64,000 bases of DNA from NCBI GenBank assembly GCA_013822725.1, contig PNKX01000015.1, positions 1 to 64,000 of the forward strand, read 5' to 3'. The notes under the pieces were generated by a model, which was not told the DNA's origin, searched no databases, and saw only the letters and a program-made list of their open reading frames with translations. Of the stretch, positions 33,163-41,939 are shown piece by piece. This DNA comes from Pirellula sp. GTDB taxonomy: Bacteria > Planctomycetota > Planctomycetia > Pirellulales > Lacipirellulaceae. The position numbers and the translations under genes are program-made. The number at the start of each line of letters is the position of its first letter. The stretch's first letter is position 1.

Positions 33163-36100
33163 ATGATGAAGCTTTCCCCCGCGCTTGGCGCGCTCTTGTC
33201 GGCGGCGTTCGCCTTTTCGTCCGCGACGGCCCACGAAGGGCACGATCACGACAAGTTCGTGAAGCACTCCTTCAAGAAGGAGCAACTCTCGAAGGAGTTC
33301 TTCGGCGAAGGGGCGGCGTTCGGCGACGTCAATCACGACGGCGTGAACGACATCGTCTCCGGCCCCTATTGGTACGCCGGGCCGAAGTTTTTGGAGCGCA
33401 AGGAGTACTACCCGGCGAAGCCGTTCGACGTCGCCGGTTACTCGGAGAATTTTCTCGCCTACACGCACGACTTCAACGGCGACGACTGGGACGACATCCT
33501 GATCATCGGCTTCCCCGGCGCCGAGACGTCGTGGTTCGAGAACCCGCAAGGGAAAGAGGGGCCCTGGAAACGGCACGTCGCCCTCGCGGTGACCGACAAC
33601 GAATCGCCGATGTTCACCGACGTCACCGGCGACGGCACGCCGGAACTCGTCTGCATGACCGGCGGACAGATTGGCTACGCCGAGATTCCGGAAGATCCGA
33701 CGCAACCGTGGAAGTTCCAGGCCGCGTCGCCAGTGCGCGGCTACCAGCGCTTTACGCACGGCATCGGAGCGGGCGACGTCAACGGCGACGGCCGCATCGA
33801 CCTGCTGGAGCAAAGCGGCTGGTGGGAACAACCCGAAAAGATCACCGCCGAACCGTGGGCGTTTCACGAGGTGAAGTTCAGCGAGCCGGGCGGTTCGCAG
33901 ATGTATGCCTACGATTTCGACGGCGACGGCGACAACGACGTCCTCACGGCGAAAGAAGCCCACTCCTACGGCCTCTCCTGGTTCGAGCAGGTGAAGGACG
34001 GGGACGAGATCAAGTTCATCGAGCACAAGTTCATGGGCGAGAAGCCTGAGGACAACGACTACGGCGTCGCCTTCTCGCAGCTGCACGCGGTCGACCTAGC
34101 CGATATGGATGGCGACGGTGTGCTCGACATTGTCACCGGCAAAAGGTGGTGGGCGCATGCCGAGCATGACCCCGGATCGCTGGAACCGGCTGTGCTTTAT
34201 TGGTTCCAAACGGTGCGCGACAATGGCACGGCGCGCTTCGTGCCGCACCTGATCGACAACAACTCGGGCGTCGGCACGCAAGTGACGGCCCGCGACATCA
34301 ACGGCGACAAGCTCCCCGACGTCGTCGTCGGCAGCAAGAAGGGGACGTTCGTCTTCACGCACAAGGCGGAGGAAGTCGACGAAAAGACGTGGGAAGAGTC
34401 GCAGCCGAAGCTGCGTGACGGCGTCGATAAACCGGCCGTGGGCGAGCATGCAGCCGACAGCGGCAACGCTGCCGCCGACAAAGTTTCTGGAGACGGGGCC
34501 GATGGTTTCCCGGCGACGGCGGAAGATGGCCGCCGGCTGAATCTCGATTTCGAAAAGGGGAATCTCACCGATTGGACCGCCACCGGCCAGGCGTTCGCGA
34601 ATCAACCGATCGAAGGAAACACCGTCCACGACCGCATTCCCGACGGCACCAGCAACCTCAAGGGCCTCTACTGGATTGGCACCTACGAGGGCCAAGGCGA
34701 TCACCTGCAGGGCGAGTTGACCAGCATTCCGTTCAAGGTGACCCACCCCTACGCCAGCTTTCTCGTCGGCGGCGGCTCGGGCAGCGCGCTGGGCGTGCAG
34801 ATCATCGACAAGGAAACGGGAAAGGTTCTCCACCACGCCAGCGGCCGAATGAGCGAAGACATGTCGCCCGTGGGCGTCGATCTCACCCAGCAGTTGGGCA
34901 AGGAGATCTTCATTCGCGTGCTCGACCTCGGCAGCGCCGGTTGGGGGCACGTGAACTTCGATCACTTCCGCTTCCACGACGAGATGCCGAAGATCAGCGA
35001 GAGCGATGCTCCGACGAGCGTCGACGAATATCCCTACGCTGGTCTGCCGGGGCAGGAAGCGGTCGACGTCATGAAGCTGCCGCCGGGGTTCAAGGCGATC
35101 CTGGCCGCGCAGGAACCTGACGTGAAGCAGCCGATTGCGATGGCGATCGACGATCGCGGCCGCGTGTGGGTGGCGGAAGCGTACGAGTACCCGGTGCGCG
35201 CCGCCGAAGGGAAAGGTCGCGACCGCATCTTGATCTTCGAAGACGCGGACGGCGACGGAAAGTTCGATTCGCATAAGGTATTCGCCGACAACCTCAATCT
35301 CGTCAGCGGCATGGAGCTTGGCTTCGGCGGCGTCTGGGTCGGCGCCGCGCCCTATCTGCTGTTCATCCCCGACCGCGACGGCGACGACGTGCCGGACGGC
35401 AAACCGGAGATTTTGCTCGACGGCTGGGCCTACCAAGACACGCACGAGACGCTCAACACGTTTATTTGGGGACCGGACGGTTGGCTTTACGGCTGCCATG
35501 GCGTGTTCACGCATTCGCGGATCGGCAAGCCAGGGACGCCGGACGAGCAGCGTATCCCGCTGAACGCCGCGATCTGGCGTTACCATCCGACGCGGCATGT
35601 CTTCGAGGTCTTCACCGAGGGGACAAGCAATCCGTGGGGCGTCGACTTCGACGACAACGGCCAAGCCTTCAGCACGGCCTGCGTCATTCCCCATCTCTAC
35701 TACAACATTCCGGGCGCGCGGTATCAGCGTCAGGCGGGGAACCAATTCAATCCCTACACCTACGCTGATATCCAGACGATCGCCGACCACCGCCACTACG
35801 TCGGCGAGAATCCGCACGGCGGCAACGGCAAGTCGAACGACGCCGGCGGCGGCCACGCCCACTCGGGCGCGATGATCTACCTCGGCGGCGCTTGGCCCGA
35901 AGAGTATCGCGGCCGGATCTTCATGAACAACATCCACGGGCAGCGGCTAAACACCGACATCTTGAAGCCGCAAGGCTCAGGTTTCGTCGGCAGCCATGGG
36001 CCCGACTTCCTGCTGACGGGCGACCTGGCGTCACAGATTCTCAACATCCGTTATGGACCGGACGGGAACTGCTTCCTGATCGACTGGTACGACACGAACG

Positions 36101-38508
36101 CCTGCCATCACAACAACATTGAAGGACACGATCGGAGCAACGGTCGCGTCTACAAGATCGTTTACGGAGACAAGCAGGCGACCGAAGTCGATCTCAACAA
36201 ACTCGACGACGTGGCGCTCGCGAAGCTGGCGCTCGACAAGAACGACTGGTACGTTCGGCACTCGCGCCGGCTCCTCCAGGAGCGGGCCGCGGCGGGCAAG
36301 TTGAGCGAGGCGGCGCGGAAGGAACTTGTCGACATTGCTAAGAACAACGCCGATCCGACGCGCGTCCAGCGGGCGATGTGGGGTCTGCACGTGACGGGCG
36401 GCCTGCCGGCCGATTTGGCCGCTGCGCTGCTGAAGCATCAATCGCCGTATGTGCGCGGCTGGGTGATTGAGCTTTCGTGGGACGGCGGGAAGTCGCCCTC
36501 GCCGGAGATGGTGCAGCAATTCGCCGTGATGGCGCAGCAAGACTCCTCGCCGGTGGTGCGGCTGTTCATCGCCGCCGCGTTGCAGCATGTGGCGCCGGCC
36601 GATCGCTGGGCGACGCTCGAGGCGCTCACCCGCCACGCGGAAGACGCCGACGATCACAACCTGCCGCTGATGTATTGGTACGCGGCCGAGCCGCTCGCTG
36701 CGGTTGATCCCGGCCGGGCGTTGAAGCTCGGCCTCTCCTGCGGCAAGACGATTCCGTTGTTGCGGAAATTCATGATTCGCCGGATCGCGAGCATCGACGG
36801 CGCGGAAGCGCTGGCCTCGCTCGTCCAAAGCGTCGCCGATTCCGACGACGCCGGCGAACAACTGGAACTAATCGCCGGCATGCGGCAGGCGCTGCAGGGG
36901 CAACGGCAAGTGGCCCAGCCGACGAACTGGGCTGCCGCCGCGGCGAAGGCTGCCAAGAGCAACGATGAGAAAGTCCGCCGCGAGGCGACGGCGCTCGGCG
37001 TGACGTTCGGCGACAAGCAGGCCATGGCCGCGATGCGAGCCACGGTCGATGCTGCGGACGCCGGCGTCGAGGCGCGTCAGCAGGCGCTGGACTCACTGCT
37101 GCGGGTGAAAGATCCGGAACTGTTGCCGTCGCTGCTCAAGCTGCTCGCCGATCCCGAACTGCGCGAGCCCGCGCTTTCCGGCTTGGCGCTGTACGACGAT
37201 TCTTCGGTTCCCGTCGCGGTGTTGGCGATTTACGGCGATGCGGCGCCGGCGGCTAAGCGAGCCGCCCTGGCAACGCTCTGCTCGCGTCCTGCCTACGGCT
37301 TGGAACTGCTGAAAGCGATCGAAGCAAAAAAGATTGCGACGGCCGACCTTTCGGGCGATCTAGTGCGGCAACTGCAGAACCACAAGAACGCCGACCTCGA
37401 CAAACTACTGGCCGACGCGTGGGGCCAGGTGCGCAGCACCCCGGCCGACAAGGCGGCGATGATCGTCGCCCTGCGCGAGATGCTGAAACACCCGCCGGCG
37501 AAGCCCGACCTGCAGCTCGGCCGCGCGGTGTTCGTGAAGACTTGTCAGCAGTGCCACACGCTGTACGGCCAAGGCGCTAAGATCGGCCCCGATCTCACCG
37601 GTTCTAATCGTGCCGACGTCGAATACCTCCTGTCGAATATCGTCGATCCCAGCTCGGTGATCTCGAAGGACTATCAACAGACGGTCATTCTGACGATCGA
37701 CGGCTTGGTCATTTCCGGTCTGGTTCGTTCCGAGGATGACAAATCGGTGACGATTCAGACCCCCACCGAAACGATCGTCGTGCCGAAGGACGAAATCGAA
37801 GAGCGTCAGTTGAGCGACGCTTCGATGATGCCTGACGATCAGCTGAAGCAGTTCGTGCCGCACCATGTCGCGTCGCTCTTCGCCTACTTGCAGGCGAAGG
37901 AGCAGAACGCCGTTCTCGCTCAGCCCGACAACCAAGAGCTCTTCTTCAACGGCAAGGACCTGAGCGGTTGGAACGGCAACCAGGAGCTTTGGTCGGTCCA
38001 AGAGGGCGAGATCGTCGGTCGCAGCCAGGGGAAGGGATTGGAGAAGAACGAGTTCCTCTTCAGCGACTTCTCCGCTGACGATTTCGAGTTGACGTTCCAG
38101 GTGAAGCTCGTCGACGACGTCGGCAACAGCGGCGTCCAATTCCGCAGCCAGGAGGCTGAGCATGGCGAGGCCCGCGGTTACCAGGCCGACATCGGCCCCG
38201 ACTGGTGGGGCAAGCTCTACGAAGAGTTGGGCCGCGCGCTGCTCTGGGACAAGCCGGGCGAACAGCACGTCCACAAGGGCGAGTGGAACGACTACAAGAT
38301 TCGCGCTGAAGGAAGCCGCATCCAGACCTGGATCAACGGCAACCTGTGCGTCGATCTCGACGATCCCGAAGGAGCGCGTCGCGGCCGCTTCGCGCTGCAG
38401 CTCCACGCGGGTCCGGCGACGGAAGTCCGCTTCCGCGATATCAAGCTGAAGGTGCTGAACGTTCCCGTCGCAGGCGAAGCGACGGCGAAGGTCACTTCTG
38501 CAGAATGA
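33163..38508 (+). CDS. giant PVC-type haem protein: FG-GAP propeller, jelly roll, dehydrogenase-like propeller, HEAT repeats, cytochrome c, DUF1080
   Basis: A 1781-residue exported protein. In order: a signal peptide (1-23) and a His-rich AHEGHDHD start; a beta-propeller of FG-GAP/VCBS blades (about 30-420) with loops such as DVNHDGVNDIVSGPYWYAG and DFDGDGDNDVL; a jelly-roll (about 455-610); the PVC membrane-bound dehydrogenase-like propeller (about 626-1005) beginning AVDVMKLPPGFKAILAAQEP; HEAT-like repeats (1015-1440); a haem-binding segment with CQQCH (Cys1461); and a DUF1080 domain (about 1590-1765) starting ELFFNGKDLSGWN. These families together suggest sugar or glycan oxidation coupled to a c-type haem. 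The whole assembly is larger than most of its relatives. It overlaps the end of hemP on the other strand by 17 bases. Confidence 0.9.
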   Translation: MMKLSPALGALLSAAFAFSSATAHEGHDHDKFVKHSFKKEQLSKEFFGEGAAFGDVNHDGVNDIVSGPYWYAGPKFLERKEYYPAKPFDVAGYSENFLAYTHDFNGDDWDDILIIGFPGAETSWFENPQGKEGPWKRHVALAVTDNESPMFTDVTGDGTPELVCMTGGQIGYAEIPEDPTQPWKFQAASPVRGYQRFTHGIGAGDVNGDGRIDLLEQSGWWEQPEKITAEPWAFHEVKFSEPGGSQMYAYDFDGDGDNDVLTAKEAHSYGLSWFEQVKDGDEIKFIEHKFMGEKPEDNDYGVAFSQLHAVDLADMDGDGVLDIVTGKRWWAHAEHDPGSLEPAVLYWFQTVRDNGTARFVPHLIDNNSGVGTQVTARDINGDKLPDVVVGSKKGTFVFTHKAEEVDEKTWEESQPKLRDGVDKPAVGEHAADSGNAAADKVSGDGADGFPATAEDGRRLNLDFEKGNLTDWTATGQAFANQPIEGNTVHDRIPDGTSNLKGLYWIGTYEGQGDHLQGELTSIPFKVTHPYASFLVGGGSGSALGVQIIDKETGKVLHHASGRMSEDMSPVGVDLTQQLGKEIFIRVLDLGSAGWGHVNFDHFRFHDEMPKISESDAPTSVDEYPYAGLPGQEAVDVMKLPPGFKAILAAQEPDVKQPIAMAIDDRGRVWVAEAYEYPVRAAEGKGRDRILIFEDADGDGKFDSHKVFADNLNLVSGMELGFGGVWVGAAPYLLFIPDRDGDDVPDGKPEILLDGWAYQDTHETLNTFIWGPDGWLYGCHGVFTHSRIGKPGTPDEQRIPLNAAIWRYHPTRHVFEVFTEGTSNPWGVDFDDNGQAFSTACVIPHLYYNIPGARYQRQAGNQFNPYTYADIQTIADHRHYVGENPHGGNGKSNDAGGGHAHSGAMIYLGGAWPEEYRGRIFMNNIHGQRLNTDILKPQGSGFVGSHGPDFLLTGDLASQILNIRYGPDGNCFLIDWYDTNACHHNNIEGHDRSNGRVYKIVYGDKQATEVDLNKLDDVALAKLALDKNDWYVRHSRRLLQERAAAGKLSEAARKELVDIAKNNADPTRVQRAMWGLHVTGGLPADLAAALLKHQSPYVRGWVIELSWDGGKSPSPEMVQQFAVMAQQDSSPVVRLFIAAALQHVAPADRWATLEALTRHAEDADDHNLPLMYWYAAEPLAAVDPGRALKLGLSCGKTIPLLRKFMIRRIASIDGAEALASLVQSVADSDDAGEQLELIAGMRQALQGQRQVAQPTNWAAAAAKAAKSNDEKVRREATALGVTFGDKQAMAAMRATVDAADAGVEARQQALDSLLRVKDPELLPSLLKLLADPELREPALSGLALYDDSSVPVAVLAIYGDAAPAAKRAALATLCSRPAYGLELLKAIEAKKIATADLSGDLVRQLQNHKNADLDKLLADAWGQVRSTPADKAAMIVALREMLKHPPAKPDLQLGRAVFVKTCQQCHTLYGQGAKIGPDLTGSNRADVEYLLSNIVDPSSVISKDYQQTVILTIDGLVISGLVRSEDDKSVTIQTPTETIVVPKDEIEERQLSDASMMPDDQLKQFVPHHVASLFAYLQAKEQNAVLAQPDNQELFFNGKDLSGWNGNQELWSVQEGEIVGRSQGKGLEKNEFLFSDFSADDFELTFQVKLVDDVGNSGVQFRSQEAEHGEARGYQADIGPDWWGKLYEELGRALLWDKPGEQHVHKGEWNDYKIRAEGSRIQTWINGNLCVDLDDPEGARRGRFALQLHAGPATEVRFRDIKLKVLNVPVAGEATAKVTSAE

Positions 38509-38692
38509 GGCGGTTGTTCCGCGTCAGCAGCAGTCGATAGGTTTCGCCGGCGTGGGTGATCTCAACGACGCGCGCGCCTTGGAACAATTCGGCGGACTCG
38601 ACGCTGCGCGGCTCGGACGGCTGTGGAACTGACGCGGCGGCGGCGGGAGGAAACGGCCCCGAAGGTAGCGGCGGAGTGAGCGAGTCGGTCAT
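38492..38692 (-). CDS. hemP: hemin uptake protein HemP
   Basis: A 66-residue protein, easy to miss because it lies at the end of a longer antisense frame. Residues 40-66, ending in ETYRLLLTRNNRLILQK, match the HemP family core (VVEI-HxGExYRLRLTxNxKLILxK). A Pro/Ser-rich tail of about 38 residues precedes it. HemP takes part in haem-iron acquisition in proteobacteria, with a regulatory role described in some species; its mechanism is poorly known. Its ATG (38690-38692) overlaps the TPR gene's TGA as ATGA. The stop sits within the final codons of the giant haem protein on the other strand, so the genes converge and overlap by 17 bases. Confidence 0.82.
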   Translation of the reverse strand: MTDSLTPPLPSGPFPPAAAASVPQPSEPRSVESAELFQGARVVEITHAGETYRLLLTRNNRLILQK

Positions 38693-39495
38693 TGCTGCTC
38701 CTCCTGTTGCGAGGAGGGCTTGTCGGCAGGCGGCGGGCACGACGCTTGTCGACGGGTGAGCGATAACGCCGCCAAGCGACCTGCCAGCCAGGAGGAACGG
38801 ACGACGTCGCCGCGCTCGATGCAGAGCTGCAGCGACTTGTGGAGGCAGCAGCGGCAGTTGATCCCTTCGACTTCGGCGCGGGTCAACTCGCTGAACGTCC
38901 GGTACCCTTCGTCGATTTGCCCCATCCGCACCAACTGCATGGCGAGCGAGACGCGGTAGCGCGGCTCCGCCGGATTGAGCCCGATGGCCCGCCGCAGCAT
39001 GGCGAGCGACAGTTGCGGCGGCCGGCCCAAACGGGCCAGCGTATTCGCCGCGGCGAAACAAATCGCGTCGTCGTCGGGCCGCTGTCGCCCGGCGCGCCGG
39101 CAAACGGCCAGCGCCGCCTGCCACCGTTCCAGCTCGCAAAGCCCGTTGTACAGCGATTCCCACAGCTCGGCGGGGAACTCCGGATCGGCCGTCAGATCGG
39201 CCAACAAACTCGCCGCCGGGGCCCGATGCCCGTGCCGGATGTAGCCGGCCGCCAGCACCAGTAATCCTTCGTAACCGAGCGGCACGAGGGCCAACGCCCG
39301 CTGAATATTGTCAAAGGCCTCGGCCTGCCGCCCCTCGCGCTGCAGCAGCACTGCTCGCAGCCGCCAGAGGGCTCCCTCCTCCGGCTGGCGGGCCAATTCG
39401 GCCTCCAGCACATCGATGGCCGCCCGCGGAAATCCCCGCTGAAACAGTTCCGTCGCCCGCCGGGCGGCGTCTTGGTGGGTCGCCTGCTCGGTCAT
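38689..39495 (-). CDS. tetratricopeptide-repeat protein
   Basis: A 268-residue cytosolic protein without a signal peptide. TPR units are clear at LFQRGFPRAAIDVLEAELAR, GALWRLRAVLLQREGRQAEA, LAVCRRAGRQRPDDDAICFA and LAMLRRAIGLNPAEPRYRVS, with the typical Gly/Ala/Pro spacing. A Cys cluster (GINCRCCLHKSLQLC) near residue 205 could bind metal or haem. TPR proteins are scaffolds for other proteins. Its stop overlaps the hemP start (ATGA), so the two are co-translated. A haem-related job is possible from the Cys cluster and partner, but unproved. Confidence 0.85.
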   Translation of the reverse strand: MTEQATHQDAARRATELFQRGFPRAAIDVLEAELARQPEEGALWRLRAVLLQREGRQAEAFDNIQRALALVPLGYEGLLVLAAGYIRHGHRAPAASLLADLTADPEFPAELWESLYNGLCELERWQAALAVCRRAGRQRPDDDAICFAAANTLARLGRPPQLSLAMLRRAIGLNPAEPRYRVSLAMQLVRMGQIDEGYRTFSELTRAEVEGINCRCCLHKSLQLCIERGDVVRSSWLAGRLAALSLTRRQASCPPPADKPSSQQEEQQ

Positions 39496-39833
39496 GGTTG
39501 GTCACTCCGGGAAGAAATCGGCTGGCTGGCGGAGGCCGCGAACGGCGTTGGCTGGCGGGAAAATCGAGGTTTTTACGACATCAGCCCCATTGACGCGGGC
39601 GTCAGGTCCGATAATCTATCGCTACTGAGACTCGATATCAAGACCGCCGATCAAAAGCAGATCGCTTCGCCTGGACGCCGGTCGCGCAGGAGCAACGACA
39701 GGAGACTCACGTCTGTAGCCAGCCAAATGCATTGCTGACGTTTGCATGCGTTGGGGCCGGTTCCGTCAACCCACGCGGAAGTTCGTTCATGACTAGCGAG
39801 CTTCCGCACCGCCCACCTTGGAGTGACTGACTA
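39496..39833. other. intergenic leader of a PEP-CTERM gene with a possible promoter and hairpin
   Basis: No gene is seen. TTGACG (39590-39595) with TAATCT (39612-39617, spacing 16) is a weak promoter candidate. GCGGAAG (39775-39781) pairs with CTTCCGC (39801-39807) shortly before the start codon. TTGGAGTGA precedes the start at a suitable distance for ribosome binding. Confidence 0.4.
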
Positions 39834-40517
39834 ATGATTCGCCGCTTTGCTCTTGCCTTGATTGCTTGCTTGCCGTTGTCGGCCGCGCACGCCAACACGT
39901 TCTTCACCAATCAAGCGATTCCCGCTACGGGTTCGTTCGAGTGGGACAACTTTATCGTGACGACCAACGCCGTCTCCGACTACTCCGCGCTCCACGCTCC
40001 GAACCTGTCGTCGGGCGTCGGGGCCGCCACGGTAAAAGGCGGGGTTGTGCCGCCGCCGACGTTTGCTCCTCCGGCGCAAGTCGCCACTGGCTCGCTCTAC
40101 ACCGGTAGCAGCAAGGGGCGCTTCACGACAGCGCTCAGCAGCGCTTTGACCATCGAGGCGAACACCACCGTCGTCGCGCAGATTGCCTTTGAATCCGCCG
40201 GAAACAACTCGATCGTCAATTCGACCTTGTTGCTGAACGGAGCTGCTCCCGTCGAATTCGTTGATCGCGGCATTGCCGGCGATTTCCACTACTACTGGGC
40301 TGAATGGCAACTTCCCGCTGCCGCGGCTTACACCGCCCTGTTTGACACGGCCGCCAACCACTCGGCGCTCGCGGGCGTGCAACTCGATTACTACAACGCC
40401 GCCACGACGTTTAACGCCGTAGCCGCTGGCCCGATTCCCGAACCGGCCGCGCTGACGGTCGCCGCCATTGGACTTCTAGGAGTGACGGCCCTACGACGCC
40501 GCCTGGCCGTCGCCTAA
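39834..40517 (+). CDS. PEP-CTERM sorting domain protein
   Basis: A 227-residue exported protein with a signal peptide (MIRRFALALIACLPLSAAHA). The mature domain of about 180 residues has beta strands and polar loops with no catalytic motif; the sequence FESAGNNSIVNSTLLLNGAA is typical of the beta-sandwich bodies of such proteins. The tail is IPEPAALTVAAIGLLGVTAL then RRRLAVA, a full PEP-CTERM signal for exosortase. It opens the second three-gene cassette, matching the gene order at 19313-22335, although its body is a different family from the propeller there. A long hairpin lies downstream. Confidence 0.87.
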   Translation: MIRRFALALIACLPLSAAHANTFFTNQAIPATGSFEWDNFIVTTNAVSDYSALHAPNLSSGVGAATVKGGVVPPPTFAPPAQVATGSLYTGSSKGRFTTALSSALTIEANTTVVAQIAFESAGNNSIVNSTLLLNGAAPVEFVDRGIAGDFHYYWAEWQLPAAAAYTALFDTAANHSALAGVQLDYYNAATTFNAVAAGPIPEPAALTVAAIGLLGVTALRRRLAVA

Positions 40518-40547
40518 CCCAACCCCGCTTGATGGACATCGAAAAAA

Positions 40548-40582
40548 GCCGTCGGCATTGAGCCCCGCTCAATGCCGACGGC
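40548..40582. other. perfect 16-bp hairpin between PEP-CTERM genes
   Basis: GCCGTCGGCATTGAGC (40548-40563) and GCTCAATGCCGACGGC (40567-40582) pair fully around a CCC loop. A run of six A precedes it, so a U tail would exist only on the minus strand, where no gene ends. It may still act as a partial terminator or mRNA stabiliser. Confidence 0.75.
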
Positions 40583-40614
40583 CCTTGAGTTCCTGCAAGA
40601 AGATTCCTTACCAG

Positions 40615-41928
40615 ATGCTTGAAAAGTCCTCATTGCCGCTTCGAAGCGTTTGCCACGCCGCCGCCATGGCGTGTGGGCGAATCGCCTTGATGGCCGCGGC
40701 TTGCCTGTCTGCGGGCAATGTCCAAGCTCAGACGATTAGCTACTTCAACGATCTTCCCGAAATCCAGATGTGGTCGTATCCGATCGCCTCGGCCAACGGC
40801 CCAGGCTCGGCTCGCGATCGCGGGGCGACGTTCTCGGCATATTCCGAGACTCAGAACGGCGCACCGACGTTTTTTCAAGGGACGGGAACCGAGCCGACTC
40901 GTCGCGGCAGCGTCCTCGTCGCCGCGAACACGTCGACGATGGTTCCGCTCGTCGACGCGTCGCGATATCAGATCAACTCGCTGAAGATCAAGGTCACGCT
41001 GCTAGGATCGCTCATTTTGCCTGAATTCGGGTTGACCCTCGCCTACGACGGCACGCTTGACGAGTCGTCGTCGGTGGTTGGCGGCACGGACAGCGACGTC
41101 GGCCATCCGGTAGAGATGTACGGCGTTGGATTTCAAAACGGACTCACGACGTTCGGCTTCGGCGCCAACCCGCCGGCAAACGCTTTCGCGTTACGGCAGC
41201 AACGCTGGGTTGGTTCCGCTCCTTACAGCTACTATGCGATCGACGCTAGCGGTCGCGACGCTGAGAACTCGCTCGTCGGGGGATACAGCGCCACCGAGCC
41301 GAGCCACACAACCGCCCAATTCACTCCGACTCCCATGGCAGTCGGCAAAGTCTACGATGGCGGCGGAATCGAACTCGCGCCAGGATCGATGCTCGCTCCC
41401 GGCCAGGTTTTTGAGTTCGCGCCGAACTTGAACAATCCGAGCGTCCTCGCTTACGTGCAGCAATCGCTTGCGCAGGGAAATCTTGGCTTCTCATTCTCAT
41501 CGCTGTTCGAACCGGACGGGCAGAACGGCACGGTCGCCTATCCCGACTTCTACCTCGACGACCTCGACGTCGGCCCCAATCCCAGCGGCGCCGGCCCAAC
41601 GATCGCGCTCGACGTGACTATTCTGCCGGACGAACCGACCGGCCCGGCAGGCGATTACAACACCGACGGCGTCGTCGACGGCGCCGACTTGCTCGTGTGG
41701 CAACGGACGCTCGGCACGGCAGCGACGCCGGCTGGCTCGGGCGCCGACGGCAACGGCAACGGCAGCGTCGACGCCGCCGATCTCGCCGTATGGCGAGATC
41801 ACTTCGGGCAGACTTCGCCGGCGCCGATCGCGTCGATCCCCGAACCTTCGTCGCTGGCTCTGGCATTGTTTTCCATGGCTGCTTTGCTGCGGCGTCGCAC
41901 AAGCTTGTGCAGCGCCGCTTCACGCTAG
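40615..41928 (+). CDS. exported protein with dockerin-like repeats and PEP-CTERM tail
   Basis: A 437-residue protein; I chose the ATG at 40615 ([20 protein letters not shown]), which yields a long signal peptide ending GNVQAQ. A start 17 codons later is also possible. Residues 40-340 form a beta-rich domain without a recognised name. Near the C-terminus are two dockerin-like Ca loops, [20 protein letters not shown] and [20 protein letters not shown], then [18 protein letters not shown] and RRR, the PEP-CTERM signal. It occupies the same cassette position as 20379-21296. The dockerin loops are the family's typical C-terminal module. The gap to the DUF1559 gene is only 11 bases. Confidence 0.85.
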   Translation: MLEKSSLPLRSVCHAAAMACGRIALMAAACLSAGNVQAQTISYFNDLPEIQMWSYPIASANGPGSARDRGATFSAYSETQNGAPTFFQGTGTEPTRRGSVLVAANTSTMVPLVDASRYQINSLKIKVTLLGSLILPEFGLTLAYDGTLDESSSVVGGTDSDVGHPVEMYGVGFQNGLTTFGFGANPPANAFALRQQRWVGSAPYSYYAIDASGRDAENSLVGGYSATEPSHTTAQFTPTPMAVGKVYDGGGIELAPGSMLAPGQVFEFAPNLNNPSVLAYVQQSLAQGNLGFSFSSLFEPDGQNGTVAYPDFYLDDLDVGPNPSGAGPTIALDVTILPDEPTGPAGDYNTDGVVDGADLLVWQRTLGTAATPAGSGADGNGNGSVDAADLAVWRDHFGQTSPAPIASIPEPSSLALALFSMAALLRRRTSLCSAASR

Positions 41929-41939
41929 GATTTGCATTC

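Noticed and set aside
34096-35937. 613-codon open frame on the minus strand
   Set aside because: Antisense to the giant haem protein gene, whose domains are recognisable in the plus frame. No signal peptide, motif or ribosome site supports the minus frame.
38692-39163. N-terminal part of a 223-codon minus-strand frame whose end encodes HemP
   Set aside because: This part overlaps the TPR gene in another frame and has an Arg/Ala-rich random composition; only the last 66 codons fit a known family.
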